Shown one piece after another: positions 50,770-59,429 of a stretch of DNA of 64,000 nt (position 1 is the first letter of the stretch; each line of letters opens with the position of its first letter). Origin of the DNA: Chitinophagaceae bacterium (GTDB lineage: Bacteria > Bacteroidota > Bacteroidia > Chitinophagales > Chitinophagaceae). The notes under the pieces were generated by a model. The model saw only the letters and a list, made by a program, of their open reading frames with translations, ran no database searches and had not been told where the DNA came from. A program made the position numbers and the translations under genes. Location: positions 1-64,000 of the forward strand of contig JAHEZD010000016.1 of the NCBI GenBank assembly GCA_023251255.1. The letters run 5' to 3'.

Positions 50770-51795
50770 TTGTATCCTGTGACTGAAATCCAACTTGATG
50801 TACCAGACTATGTTGCATTGCACCATCGGTTAGCTGCAACCTTGAAAGCTCCCCTTAAAGACAATTTCCTTACCGTGCCGCAAGCATTCGGCAATGGCTG
50901 GGCCTGGGCAGAGAAATTGAGCAATGGCATGACGGTCATGTCGTCCGACATGCGGTTCAGCAAGGACATTGCTTTTAATAGCCTGGCCAATCTTGAACAG
51001 CATTATTCATTGCAGTTCAATGAAGTAAGTTCCGAGAAACCGGAAGTGCTCCCTTCCAAGATCAATAAGAACGGCAAGCAGGTAATCATGCTGCAGTCCT
51101 ATGTACTGCTGTCAAATACACTGTCCCCATCCACACTTATATTGCCAGCAGGGGTGCGGATGCGCAGCCTCAAGCTCTTCTTTACCAAGCAGCAGTTGCT
51201 GCAATTGATGGATGCCGTTTCTGCGGAGAAGGTCATCAACAATTATTTTGCCCCCGCCATTGTAAAGGAAATTCCCGAAATCATTGATGTGGAGTACCGC
51301 CCCATTTTGGATGAGCTGCTGGAACAGCAGATCAAGCAGCCGCTCCGTATCAACTATATACAGAACAGGGCTTTATTGTTGTTGGAGAAATTTATTGAAA
51401 AACAAGTAGTTAGAAATAATGCCCCTGTTTTAAAAGCTAGATTGGGCGAAAGCGAAGTGGAGCGTTTGATGCAGGCCGAATCATTATTGGTAAAGGATTA
51501 TTCTACCGCCCCACCAACCATCAGCAAGCTTTCCCGGATCTGTGCCATGAGCGCCACGAAACTGAAAAACGACTTCAAGTCCTTATACGGTGTGCCCATT
51601 TATGAATATTTCCAGAAGAACAGGTTGGCCAAGGCAAAATCCGTTCTGCTGGAAGGCAATTACAATATCAAGGAAGTGGGCATGATGGTGGGCTATACCA
51701 ACCTCAGCCATTTTGCTGCAGCTTTCAAAAAGGAATTTGGTGTGCTGCCCAGTGAAATGATGGCCAAGGATGGGGTCTTGATGTATGCCATGTAG
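50770..51795 (+). CDS. AraC family transcriptional regulator, paralogue 2
   Basis: 341 residues from the TTG at 50770 (MYPVTEIQLDVPDYVALHHR). The AraC DNA-binding end is TAPPTISKLSRICAMSATKLKNDFKSLYG with NYNIKEVGMMVGYTNLSHFAAAFKKEFGVLP, closely matching paralogue 1. The sensor half has diverged more than the DNA-binding half, which suggests a different ligand. The TTG start is used by both members of the pair. Confidence 0.9.
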   Translation: MYPVTEIQLDVPDYVALHHRLAATLKAPLKDNFLTVPQAFGNGWAWAEKLSNGMTVMSSDMRFSKDIAFNSLANLEQHYSLQFNEVSSEKPEVLPSKINKNGKQVIMLQSYVLLSNTLSPSTLILPAGVRMRSLKLFFTKQQLLQLMDAVSAEKVINNYFAPAIVKEIPEIIDVEYRPILDELLEQQIKQPLRINYIQNRALLLLEKFIEKQVVRNNAPVLKARLGESEVERLMQAESLLVKDYSTAPPTISKLSRICAMSATKLKNDFKSLYGVPIYEYFQKNRLAKAKSVLLEGNYNIKEVGMMVGYTNLSHFAAAFKKEFGVLPSEMMAKDGVLMYAM

Positions 51796-51949
51796 GTCTC
51801 TTCTTCATAAGAGGTTGTTTAAAAGAATGTTTACGATTACCAGTATAGGGCAATCTGTGTATTTCCTATCGGAAGGTGCATTATATCTAAAAACGGTATT
51901 TACAATTAACCAGTGCAGTAAAATCTGTATATTTTAATTCGTTGGCGGA

Positions 51950-52100
51950 GTTGATTTTCCTTCGCCTTTGAAGTTCAAAATAGAATAATGCGTCAATAGG
52001 TACAATAGATTCATTGTCCCTTGTCTGAAGCCGAAGGGCAATGATGTACTACCTATTTACGCTGATTTTGGAAGAATTAACTCCGCCACCAGGTTATTTT
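51950..52100. repeat. Long bulged inverted repeat
   Basis: GGCGGAGTTGATTTTCC on the left pairs with GGAAGAATTAACTCCGCC on the right. Inside, AATAGGTACAATAGATTCATTG pairs with CAATGATGTACTACCTATT around an AAGGG/CCCTT core. The left arm has a ~25-base bulge absent from the right. This ~150-bp structure could be a MITE-like element or a structured RNA. No second copy was seen in the window. Confidence 0.6.
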
Positions 52101-52204
52101 AACCTTGATCCATATTCAGTGTTTTTTTGCGGAGGATGGAAGAAAGAGTAAGTTCCTTAAAATTGCTTTCCTTATAAATTGGTAATTCCGTTCTTAATGG
52201 GATT

Positions 52205-52560
52205 CTTACTTTTTTGTTCCCGCAGAATGCGGGACCACAAAAAAGTAAGGCAAAAAAAGTCTAGGCAAACACAATGGCTCCGCCTGTTTTGCCGGCCAGC
52301 GCTGCCCTAAGTGTAGCCCGCTGTGTTTTATTGCTGGATGGTTAGGCTTTTTGGATTGATTACGTATATGGAAGAGTGGTGTGCATCTTCCAGCACTGCA
52401 TCCGTTTCTTTGGAAAAATTATTCCTGCGGAATTTTTCCAATTCCGATTGCATCAGAACCAAAACGGATGAGGTGCTTATGAGCAGCCTGCACGGGATGT
52501 GGGATTGAAGGATTACTGCATTAATGGCCAATGACTGATTTCCGAATTTATAGCAATGGG
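52205..52560. repeat. ~300-bp dispersed element, copy 1
   Basis: Begins with the hairpin CTTACTTTTTTGT / ACAAAAAAGTAAG around a CCCGCA-TGCGGG inner stem. It then shares blocks with 63642-63950 in the same order: ATGGCTCCGCC, GCCAGCGCTGCCCTA, GCATCCGTTTCTTT, AATTCCGATTGCATC, AACGGATGAGGTGCTTATG and TGCATTAATGGCCAATGACTG. It encodes no protein. Confidence 0.85.
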
Positions 52561-52621
52561 CCGATTTCCGATGTGGCTTTGTGATTTTTGCGGGGGATTC
52601 AACCCCTTTTTTAAACAGCTT

Positions 52622-53968
52622 CTAAAAAACAGGGCTTACCCCAACATAATTGTGCGGGGTGATGGCTTTCAGCTCCTTCTTGATGGCTGCACTTACTTTG
52701 AGGCCAGCAATAAATCCATGGATGGCCGCTTTATCAATCTTGCTATTGCCCCTTGTTAGGTCCTTCAAGGCTTCATAGGGATTGGGGTAGTTTTCCCTGC
52801 GGAGGATGGTCTGTATGGCTTCTGCCACCACGGCCCAGTTGTTCTCCAGGTCCTCCTTCAGTTTGGCCTCGTTCAGTACCAGTTTGCCCAGCCCTTTTTC
52901 CAATGACTTCAATGCAATGATGGTATGGGCCACCGGTACCCCGATATTCCGGAGCACGGTGGAATCGGTCAGGTCCCGCTGCATCCTCGATAGGGGCAGT
53001 TTGGCTGAAAGGTGTTCCAGCAGGGCATTGGCCATGCCCAGGTTGCCTTCCGCATTCTCGAAATCAATGGGGTTTACCTTATGTGGCATGGCAGAGGAGC
53101 CCACTTCGCCCTTCTTGGTTTTCTGCTTGAAATAGTCCATGCTGATATAGGTCCAAATGTCCCTGCACAGGTCGATCAATATATTGTTGATGCGCTTGAT
53201 GGCATCAAAATGTGCGGCCAGGTTATCGTAATGTTCGATCTGCGTGGTAAACTGCAACCGCTGCAGTCCCAGTGTCCCTTCCACAAATTCATTGCCCAGT
53301 GCCACCCAGTCCTTTTTGGGGAATGCCACTTGGTGTGCGTTGAAATTGCCCGTTGCCCCTCCAAACTTTGCGGAGAAGGGTATATAGCTCAGCAGTTCCA
53401 CCTGGCTGTTCAGCCTTTCCACAAACACCATGATTTCCTTGCCCAAGCGGGTAGGGCTGGCTGGCTGGCCATGGGTACGGGCCAGCATGGGCACGTTCTT
53501 CCAATCAATGGCCAGTTCGGCCAGGCTTGCCTGCGCATTGATGATGGCGGGCAGCAGTTCATGTTCCATGCTGTGCTTCCAGCTCAGGGGGATGGAGGTA
53601 TTGTTGATATCCTGCGACGTCAGCCCGAAATGCACCCATTCCTTCAGCTCGCCAATACCGGCCCTGTCCAATTGCTCCTTCAGGAAGTACTCCACCGCTT
53701 TCACATCGTGGTTGGTAATGGATTCCACCTGCTTTACCTGCTGTGCATTGTCCAAACTGAAATCCTCGATCACCGAACGCAGGGCCTGCCTTGCCTTTGC
53801 AGGGAGCTTGAAGAACTTCTTATCGGCCAGGAAGAAGAAATACTCCACTTCCACCATTACCCGGTACTTGATGAGGGCATATTCCGAGAAGTATTCGTCC
53901 AAGTGTGCTACCTGTTTCCTGTAGCGTCCGTCAATAGGGGAGATAGCCGTGAGGTTGTTCAGTTCCAT
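52622..53968 (-). CDS. purB: Adenylosuccinate lyase
   Basis: A 448-residue purine enzyme that eliminates fumarate from adenylosuccinate and from SAICAR. It has the SSAMPHKVNPIDFENAEGN signature of the superfamily catalytic loop (containing the catalytic Ser), the LTSQDINNTSIPL segment and the THGQPASPTRLG loop with the catalytic His. The length matches the E. coli-type subfamily. It is divergent from mqnA across a ~137-bp gap. Confidence 0.97.
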   Translation of the reverse strand: MELNNLTAISPIDGRYRKQVAHLDEYFSEYALIKYRVMVEVEYFFFLADKKFFKLPAKARQALRSVIEDFSLDNAQQVKQVESITNHDVKAVEYFLKEQLDRAGIGELKEWVHFGLTSQDINNTSIPLSWKHSMEHELLPAIINAQASLAELAIDWKNVPMLARTHGQPASPTRLGKEIMVFVERLNSQVELLSYIPFSAKFGGATGNFNAHQVAFPKKDWVALGNEFVEGTLGLQRLQFTTQIEHYDNLAAHFDAIKRINNILIDLCRDIWTYISMDYFKQKTKKGEVGSSAMPHKVNPIDFENAEGNLGMANALLEHLSAKLPLSRMQRDLTDSTVLRNIGVPVAHTIIALKSLEKGLGKLVLNEAKLKEDLENNWAVVAEAIQTILRRENYPNPYEALKDLTRGNSKIDKAAIHGFIAGLKVSAAIKKELKAITPHNYVGVSPVF

Positions 53969-54105
53969 GAAGAAGATTAATTGGTTAAGCGTTTGAAAGT
54001 TTACTTGTTCACCAGTTCACAGTTTTTTCGATAGCGGAAACTTGTGGACATTTGAACTTTGAAACTTGTTGAACTTGCCTTTCTTTGCGGGCAAATCTAA
54101 ATGAA

Positions 54106-54840
54106 TTGAAGAAGATTAAGGTAGGTGCTGTAAGTTATTTAAACACAAAACCGCTGCTCTTTGGTGTAAAACGCAGCGGGCTGATGGACAGGATAGAACT
54201 GGTGGAAGATTACCCCAGCCATATTGCGGCCATGTTGCTGAACGATGAAATTGATGTGGGACTGGTACCCGTGGCCATCATTCCCAAACTGGCAGAAGCA
54301 CATATCATTACATCCTATTGCATAGGGGCGGAGCAGGAAGTGGGCAGTGTATGCCTTTTCAGTGAAGTGGGCATGGAAAGGATAGAGCGGGTGCTACTGG
54401 ATTACCAGAGCAGGACTTCCGTGAACCTCTGCAAGGTGCTGCTGAAGCACCACTGGAAAATGGACGTGGAATTTGTTGATGCCGCAACCGATTTCCGCTC
54501 GCAGATAAAAGGCACCACGGCCGGTGTGGTGATTGGCGACAGGGCCTTTGAGCAAAGGAAGATCTCGCCCTACATTTATGACCTGGCTGCTGCATGGAGG
54601 GATTTCACGGGCCTGCCCTTTGTATTTGCAGCATGGGTGGCCAATAAGCAACTGGATGAGGGTTTCATTGATGCCTTCAACAGGGCCAATGGTTACGGTA
54701 TCCATCATATTGAGGAGGTGGTGGCCGAGAACCCCTATGATCTGTACAACCTGAAAAAATACTACACGGAGAATATCAGTTATGAACTGACCGAGCAGAA
54801 GAAGGAAGGCCTGGACATGTTCCTGCGCTTTTTGCAGTAG
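54106..54840 (+). CDS. mqnA: Menaquinone biosynthesis protein MqnA (chorismate dehydratase)
   Basis: A 244-residue enzyme of the futalosine pathway that dehydrates chorismate to 3-enolpyruvylbenzoate. Conserved segments are KVGAVSYLNTKPLLFG, DVGLVPVAIIPKL, SYCIGAEQEVGSVCLFS and AGVVIGDRAFEQR, typical of the periplasmic-binding-protein-like MqnA fold. The TTG at 54106 gives MKKIKVGAVSYLN as in homologues; a TTG at 54085 would add seven residues. Other mqn genes are not in the window. Its presence implies menaquinone made by the futalosine route. Confidence 0.93.
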   Translation: MKKIKVGAVSYLNTKPLLFGVKRSGLMDRIELVEDYPSHIAAMLLNDEIDVGLVPVAIIPKLAEAHIITSYCIGAEQEVGSVCLFSEVGMERIERVLLDYQSRTSVNLCKVLLKHHWKMDVEFVDAATDFRSQIKGTTAGVVIGDRAFEQRKISPYIYDLAAAWRDFTGLPFVFAAWVANKQLDEGFIDAFNRANGYGIHHIEEVVAENPYDLYNLKKYYTENISYELTEQKKEGLDMFLRFLQ

Positions 54841-54845
54841 AACAG

Positions 54846-55727
54846 CTAGTCAAGGAATTCGGCGCCGTAGTTTTTCCTCCCGATCCTGATCAGTTGTGAC
54901 CTGGTGGATGCCAGGTTGAACTGGTTGATGTAGAAATGGTACTTATAATAGCCCCCAATGCTGATTAACATGAAGTGCAAAACGGGCAGCGGGGAAAATT
55001 TCCGGAATTTAAGCACCTGGTCAAAAAGCCATATCCTGTAATTGGATACCAAAAAGAACACATGGCTTTTGTTGAAGTAGGACAATTGCACAATTTTGGC
55101 CTGCTTGATGGTTTCATCCTCCTCACTGGTAAAAATGTTCACGGTAGAAACCAAGTTGCCCTGGTCTGCGGTTAGCAGGTCAATGTATTCTATTGTAGAA
55201 AGTGGCTGCTTGGTTTGCCCGTGTATGAAGTAGAAGGACTTGCCCACATCCAGCAGGACCCATTTCTGCAGTTCGTCGCTGTAGACCTCATTGAACACAT
55301 GGCCAAATGTGCCGTACAGTTTTTCGGATAGGCTCCATTCCCTTACTGGTACATCGTTCAGCACGCAGAAGTTGATCATCAACTGGGAAAAGTCACTGCA
55401 TACCCCGCCCTGGTGTGCCTTCATGATGGCCAGGGTTTCTGCAGAGGAGTATCCCAGTCCCCTTCCGCCGGTATAGGAGGACCTCATGAACCTGGCAATG
55501 GCGATTGCTTTATTGAAACTGCCTTTTTCCGGACAGGCTATCTTGCTGTTCTCTGCTATGAATGATGGGGGTATGCTCCGTTTGCTGTTGTAGTTATTGA
55601 TGGCCTCGTCCAGGAAAATTTGGCGGCTTGGTTTCCTTGTAATCACAAAACAGCGGAAAAAATGGAAAAATGGATGCCTTTTAAGGAGCCTTTTGAAGGA
55701 TTTATAGCTTTTTTTGATGGAATCCAT
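54846..55727 (-). CDS. Transglutaminase-like domain protein
   Basis: 293 residues from the ATG at 55727 (MDSIKKSYKSFKRLLKRHP); ATGs at 55769 and 55826 would lengthen it. A transglutaminase-like core is visible: Cys in AHQGGVCSDFSQLMINFC, His in GTFGHVFNEVYSDELQKWVLLDV with the Asp in the same strand. The remaining ~130 residues have no known domain. Its stop lies 5 bp from the mqnA stop, tail to tail. It may act in cell-surface glycan or peptide processing together with the neighbouring GT2 (inference). Confidence 0.75.
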   Translation of the reverse strand: MDSIKKSYKSFKRLLKRHPFFHFFRCFVITRKPSRQIFLDEAINNYNSKRSIPPSFIAENSKIACPEKGSFNKAIAIARFMRSSYTGGRGLGYSSAETLAIMKAHQGGVCSDFSQLMINFCVLNDVPVREWSLSEKLYGTFGHVFNEVYSDELQKWVLLDVGKSFYFIHGQTKQPLSTIEYIDLLTADQGNLVSTVNIFTSEEDETIKQAKIVQLSYFNKSHVFFLVSNYRIWLFDQVLKFRKFSPLPVLHFMLISIGGYYKYHFYINQFNLASTRSQLIRIGRKNYGAEFLD

Positions 55728-55904
55728 TAAAAAGATTAATTGCGTATATGATGCAATATAGCGATCCATCGTTGCATTATAAAAAATAAGTAATGGTTTG
55801 CGTTCCTTATCCGTCTCTAAGGCCAACAGGTGGCTCCCATTCTGTGCAGGTCGGAGGGTTTATTATCCACCGTTGCACCCACTTGCAGGCCCTATCGGTC
55901 CAAA

Positions 55905-56834
55905 CTATGCCTTGGAGGGCGAGAGGAAACCTTCAATGACCCACCACCTGAACTTTATTAACATGGCCATCTTGGAAGGCTGTCCCTGAAAAAGGTAGAG
56001 CATGCCGTAAGCGATGGCAAAACCCAGTTTCAGCAGGTACTCCATGAACTTCTGGGTGAGCTTGATGAACGAGTCCTTGTTCATGATCCTTTCGCTGCCA
56101 CCAATGCCCATGCTGTGGCGTTTCACATAGGCCTTGTCGAACTTGTTGCCTTCCACATGGTGGTGCACAATGACCTGCGGCAGGTAGTACACTTCTTCCT
56201 TGGCCCTGAGCAGTTTCAGGTACATGGCTTTTTCTTCCCCGGCCATCAGGCTCTTGCCGCTCCTGCCGAGGCTGCCGTCAAAATAGCCGTATTTTTCGAA
56301 GGCCGTTTTCCTGAAATGCATATTGGCGCCCGATGGGTAGCGTACGCCCTGCATCCGGAAAACCTTGGGCCCCTGGTCATAATTGCCGATCAGCCCCCAA
56401 AAGTATTTGCCGAACCAGTCTGCTACTGGTACCAGGAACTTGGGCACGATGCGCCCACCTGTGGACATGGCCTTGGGATTGGCCCCGTAAAAACGGACAA
56501 TCTCCGTAAGCCAGTTCCTTTCTGCCAGGCAGTCATCATCAATATAGGCAACGATTTCCCCAGTTGCCTCTTCTGCACACCTTGTTCTGGTAAAACCTAC
56601 ACCCTGCCTTGTTTCCAGCACATAACGGAAGTGCAGTTCCGGAAAAAGCTGGGGGACCTGTTGGCAGAGCGCAGCGGTACTGTCGGTACTGTTATTGTCC
56701 ACCACCAGCACTTCAAACCCGGTCTTGGGAAAATCAAGTTCGGCAATGCTTGCCAGGCATAGCTGCAGCAGTTTTGCACGGTTAAAAGTGCAAATGGCAA
56801 TGGTGGCTTTATATTTTCTGTTGGTTACTTCCAT
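55905..56834 (-). CDS. Glycosyltransferase family 2
   Basis: 309 residues with a GT-A fold: ATIAICTFNRAKLLQLCLASI at the start, FEVLVVDNNSTDST, the metal-binding DDD in AYIDDDCLAERNWLTE, then GGRIVPKF, MHFRKTAFEKYGYFDGSLGRSG and the helical C-terminus. It transfers a sugar from an NDP donor, most likely to an envelope glycan; donor and acceptor cannot be told. It lies upstream of the transglutaminase-like gene in the same direction, with 177 bp between them. Confidence 0.92.
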   Translation of the reverse strand: MEVTNRKYKATIAICTFNRAKLLQLCLASIAELDFPKTGFEVLVVDNNSTDSTAALCQQVPQLFPELHFRYVLETRQGVGFTRTRCAEEATGEIVAYIDDDCLAERNWLTEIVRFYGANPKAMSTGGRIVPKFLVPVADWFGKYFWGLIGNYDQGPKVFRMQGVRYPSGANMHFRKTAFEKYGYFDGSLGRSGKSLMAGEEKAMYLKLLRAKEEVYYLPQVIVHHHVEGNKFDKAYVKRHSMGIGGSERIMNKDSFIKLTQKFMEYLLKLGFAIAYGMLYLFQGQPSKMAMLIKFRWWVIEGFLSPSKA

Positions 56835-57133
56835 TTTTTTTGTGGGGTCGGCGGGCTAAGGCAAATATAGGGAGAGGGGTTAATTGTGGAGGAGGGGGCG
56901 TTAATTAGTTATCCCGATGTTTTATCGGGAGGTTAATTGGTTAATTGGTGGGAGAAAGACGGAGATGGTTGACCATGGACGGTGGGGAGGAGGAATTGGT
57001 TATTTGGCTATCGGATGAAGGAAAGTATGTCAGGTTGGGTACCAAATGTTTGCTTTGCAAATAAGCACATTGAACCTGCCTTTGCCGGTAGGCAAGCCTG
57101 CCTACCGGCAAAGGCAGGGATGGCAGGTTAGGT

Positions 57134-57212
57134 TGACCACAAAGACTCAAAGGACACAAAGGAAAAAACGCAGTTTTTTAATCTTGGTGTTCTTGGTGCC
57201 TTTGTGGTAGTA
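57134..57212. repeat. 'accacaaagac' hairpin repeat, copy 1
   Basis: The arms ACCACAAAGACTCAAAGG and CTTGGTGCCTTTGTGGT surround an A/T-rich centre; a second copy lies at 61562-61639. This type of palindrome occurs in many unrelated bacterial genomes. Confidence 0.65.
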
Positions 57213-57344
57213 TGAAAATCATTTGTGTACAAATGGTTTTCAACATCAGTATTGGTTAATTCGTGGGAGAAGGACAGGAGTGGGATGGAGCCTAAATAAA
57301 TTCGCCATCGTTATCAAACTTTCAATAAATTCTGAAAATTTAAT

Positions 57345-57352
57345 TATCTTTG
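57345..57352 (+). promoter_or_regulatory. Bacteroidota -7 promoter element for ndh
   Basis: TATCTTTG matches TAnnTTTG and lies 19 bases before the ATG. The -33 box is poor (TTTC around 57320). Confidence 0.5.
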
Positions 57353-57371
57353 TTCCCAAATTAAGCACAAC

Positions 57372-58664
57372 ATGAAAATAGTCATTGTAGGTGGTGGGTT
57401 TGCCGGTCTGAAGCTGGCAAGGATGCTGAGCAATAAAGATGGATTTGAAGTTACCCTGATTGACAAGAACAATTACCACCAGTTCCAGCCATTGTTCTAC
57501 CAAGTGGCCACGGCCGGTCTGGATGCCAGCAATATTTCCTTTCCCTTAAGGAAAGTGTTCCATAAAAGCAGGAATATCCGGTTCAGGCTGGCGGAGGTGA
57601 GGGAAATTGTGCAGGCAGAAAACAAGCTGGTGACCGATATCGGTGATTTCCACTACGACCAGTTGGTGCTGGCCACGGGTGCCGATACCAATTTCTTCGG
57701 CAACAAGGAACTGCAGGAAAAGGCCTTTCCCATGAAGAGCACAGTGGAGGCGCTTCAATTGAGGCAGCGGCTGCTGCACAATTTTGAGGATGCGCTGATG
57801 GCAAAGGATGTGGAGCAGTTGCGCAGCATTCTGAGCGTGGTGGTGGTGGGCGGCGGACCTACGGGCGTGGAAGTAAGTGGTGCCATAGCCGAAATGAAGA
57901 AATATGTGCTGCCCAAGGACTATCCGGAACTGGATTTCAGGGCCATGAAGATCTACCTGCTGGAGGGTTCCCCCAAAACTTTGGGCAATATGAGCGAGAA
58001 AAGCAGCAAGGATTCTTCCCGCTACCTGCAGAAGCTAGGCGTGGAAGTGCTGACCGGTACCGTTGTGGAAAGCTACAATGGCGAGCAGGTCATTTTGAAG
58101 AACGGGAATGCCATCGGGGCCAAAACGGTGATCTGGGCGGCCGGGATCAAGGGGAATGTACCTACGGGGATAGACAGCAATTCAATCGTGCGGGGAAACA
58201 GGATCAAAGTGGACAGGACCAATAAGATTCAGGGATTTACGAATATTTATGCCTTGGGCGATGTGGCCTATATGGAAACGCCCAAGTATCCCCATGGGCA
58301 TCCACAAGTGGCCAATGTGGCCATTAACCAGGCCAAGACACTTGGCCATAATTTCGAGCGGATGCTGAACGGCAATAGCCATAACCTGCTGGAATTCGAG
58401 TACCACGATAAGGGCAGCATGGCCACGGTGGGCCGGAACCTGGCCGTGGTGGACATGCCGGCACCCAAGCTGCATTTCAGGGGATTCCTGGCCTGGCTCA
58501 TCTGGATGGGCCTGCATCTGTTCCTGCTGGTGGGCGTCAAGAACCGGGTGCAGGTTTTTGTGAACTGGATCTATAACTATATTACGTATGACCAGAACCT
58601 GCGGCTGATATTCCGGATTTTCTACCGTGGGGAACACCCGAAGGAAAATAATACTGCTAAATGA
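57372..58664 (+). CDS. ndh: Type II NADH dehydrogenase (NDH-2-like)
   Basis: A 430-residue non-pumping NADH:quinone oxidoreductase on the inner face of the membrane. FAD motif IVGGGFAGLKLA (5-16), NADH motif VVVGGGPTGVEVSGAIAEM, and the YALGDVAY motif binding FAD. The C-terminal ~60 residues contain the hydrophobic membrane segment GFLAWLIWMGLHLFLLVGV and end KENNTAK. It would feed electrons to the menaquinone made via MqnA. It has its own promoter at 57345 and is followed by a palindromic repeat. Confidence 0.93.
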   Translation: MKIVIVGGGFAGLKLARMLSNKDGFEVTLIDKNNYHQFQPLFYQVATAGLDASNISFPLRKVFHKSRNIRFRLAEVREIVQAENKLVTDIGDFHYDQLVLATGADTNFFGNKELQEKAFPMKSTVEALQLRQRLLHNFEDALMAKDVEQLRSILSVVVVGGGPTGVEVSGAIAEMKKYVLPKDYPELDFRAMKIYLLEGSPKTLGNMSEKSSKDSSRYLQKLGVEVLTGTVVESYNGEQVILKNGNAIGAKTVIWAAGIKGNVPTGIDSNSIVRGNRIKVDRTNKIQGFTNIYALGDVAYMETPKYPHGHPQVANVAINQAKTLGHNFERMLNGNSHNLLEFEYHDKGSMATVGRNLAVVDMPAPKLHFRGFLAWLIWMGLHLFLLVGVKNRVQVFVNWIYNYITYDQNLRLIFRIFYRGEHPKENNTAK

Positions 58665-58667
58665 TTT

Positions 58668-58835
58668 ACTGATGTCAGGTTGAGCCTGCCGGCAAAGGCA
58701 GGCAGGCCTGTCGAAACCTATTTGGAAACGAAATCGCCTTCGGGTAGTTCGGCAAGCCCGCCTGAATGGCAAGTCGGGCAGGCTCACTATGACCTCAGGC
58801 TGACATTATTCCCATAATCTTTGCGTAACATGAGT
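58668..58835. repeat. Palindromic REP-like repeat, ACTGATG-ended subtype
   Basis: A ~168-bp element, left end ACTGATGTCAGGTTGAGCC and right end TTTGCGTAACATGAGT. It is very similar to the copy at 9641-9807 (shared TCGCCTTCGGGTAGTTCGGC and AAGTCGGGCAGGCTCACTAT). It lies directly after ndh. Confidence 0.8.
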
Positions 58836-58869
58836 CACTAATCGTCATTTGTACAAAACGAACAGAAAA

Positions 58870-58912
58870 AAAATGCGACACTTTTTTTGCGACATTTTAA
58901 AATGTCGCATTT
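58870..58912 (+). promoter_or_regulatory. 14-bp-period hairpin (locus 3, decayed)
   Basis: The word TGCGACA at 58874 recurs at 58888 (14 apart) after a T-tract; 58888-58909 is a perfect 22-bp palindrome of TGCGACATTTT and its complement. The outer partner present at locus 1 is missing and only T-rich sequence remains. A decayed HTH gene follows at about 58950. Confidence 0.65.
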
Positions 58913-58949
58913 TTTTTGAAATTTTTTTGACGGCTTCCGGGCAGAATTG

Positions 58950-59113
58950 CAAATCAGTACGATTATCAGTCAAGTCCAACAACGAAATGGTTTCAGCCAG
59001 CAGGAACTGGTGACTTTGCTATAGCCAGTAATTTTAGGTTCCCAAACGAAATACAGCAATGAACAGATGCTTACCAACGGACTCCATGGCCAGAGTTCCA
59101 TCAAATCTAGACA
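58950..59113 (+). pseudogene. Decayed hairpin-associated HTH gene (locus 3)
   Basis: One frame from about 58950 reads ISQVQQRNGFSQQELVTLL and then a stop, matching the start of an XRE-type HTH. Another frame about 70 bp later gives AMNRCLPTDSMARVPSNL, resembling the MxKGKRxLPTxxL motif that follows the HTH at locus 1 (VEMGKRELPT). A frameshift and nonsense changes have destroyed the gene. Its presence behind a locus-3 hairpin makes the hairpin-HTH association recurrent. Confidence 0.5.
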
Positions 59114-59429
59114 GTTGACTGGACAGGTGAATAATTGAAAGGTCGTTCTGGCGTTGACTTTAGGCAGATGATGCTCAAATTCAATCGTTCAAAATTAACT
59201 GATAATTAATATTATGTTAAGTACTTACGGAGGCATGTTTTTATGTTTTTCTTTTTCCCCTACGCTTCCCGTACGAGATTGTCGAGGACGTATCGTGTAG
59301 AAGATTGAAGCGTATAAATTAAACAGGCTTCATATAGTTGCAATAGCTCCTTAATTGTATCTCCCACTTGCGATAAATAAAATCTACATTTGGTTTATTA
59401 GATTAATAAACCAAGTACGCTGCAAGTTT
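59114..59429. other. AT-rich gene-free stretch
   Basis: AT-rich sequence between the decayed HTH remnant and the first island gene. Nothing recognisable apart from a general drop in G+C. Confidence 0.4.

Larger units (their letters stand above)
51796..52621. other. Long gene-free stretch with two structured elements
   Basis: 826 bases without a supportable gene. The first part holds a long bulged inverted repeat (about 51950-52100), the second a ~300-bp dispersed element (52205-52560) with a copy at 63642-63950. Short frames at 52323-52531 lie within that element. Confidence 0.65.
56835..57371. other. Gene-free stretch with repeats and ndh promoter
   Basis: 537 bases without a gene. It holds a G+C-rich palindrome (about 57074-57130: CTTTGCCGGTAGGCAAGCC and its inverse), an 'accacaaagac' hairpin (57134-57212), a GATGGTTGACCATGG-type word at 56962, and the -7 promoter of the NDH-2 gene. 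Confidence 0.6.
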
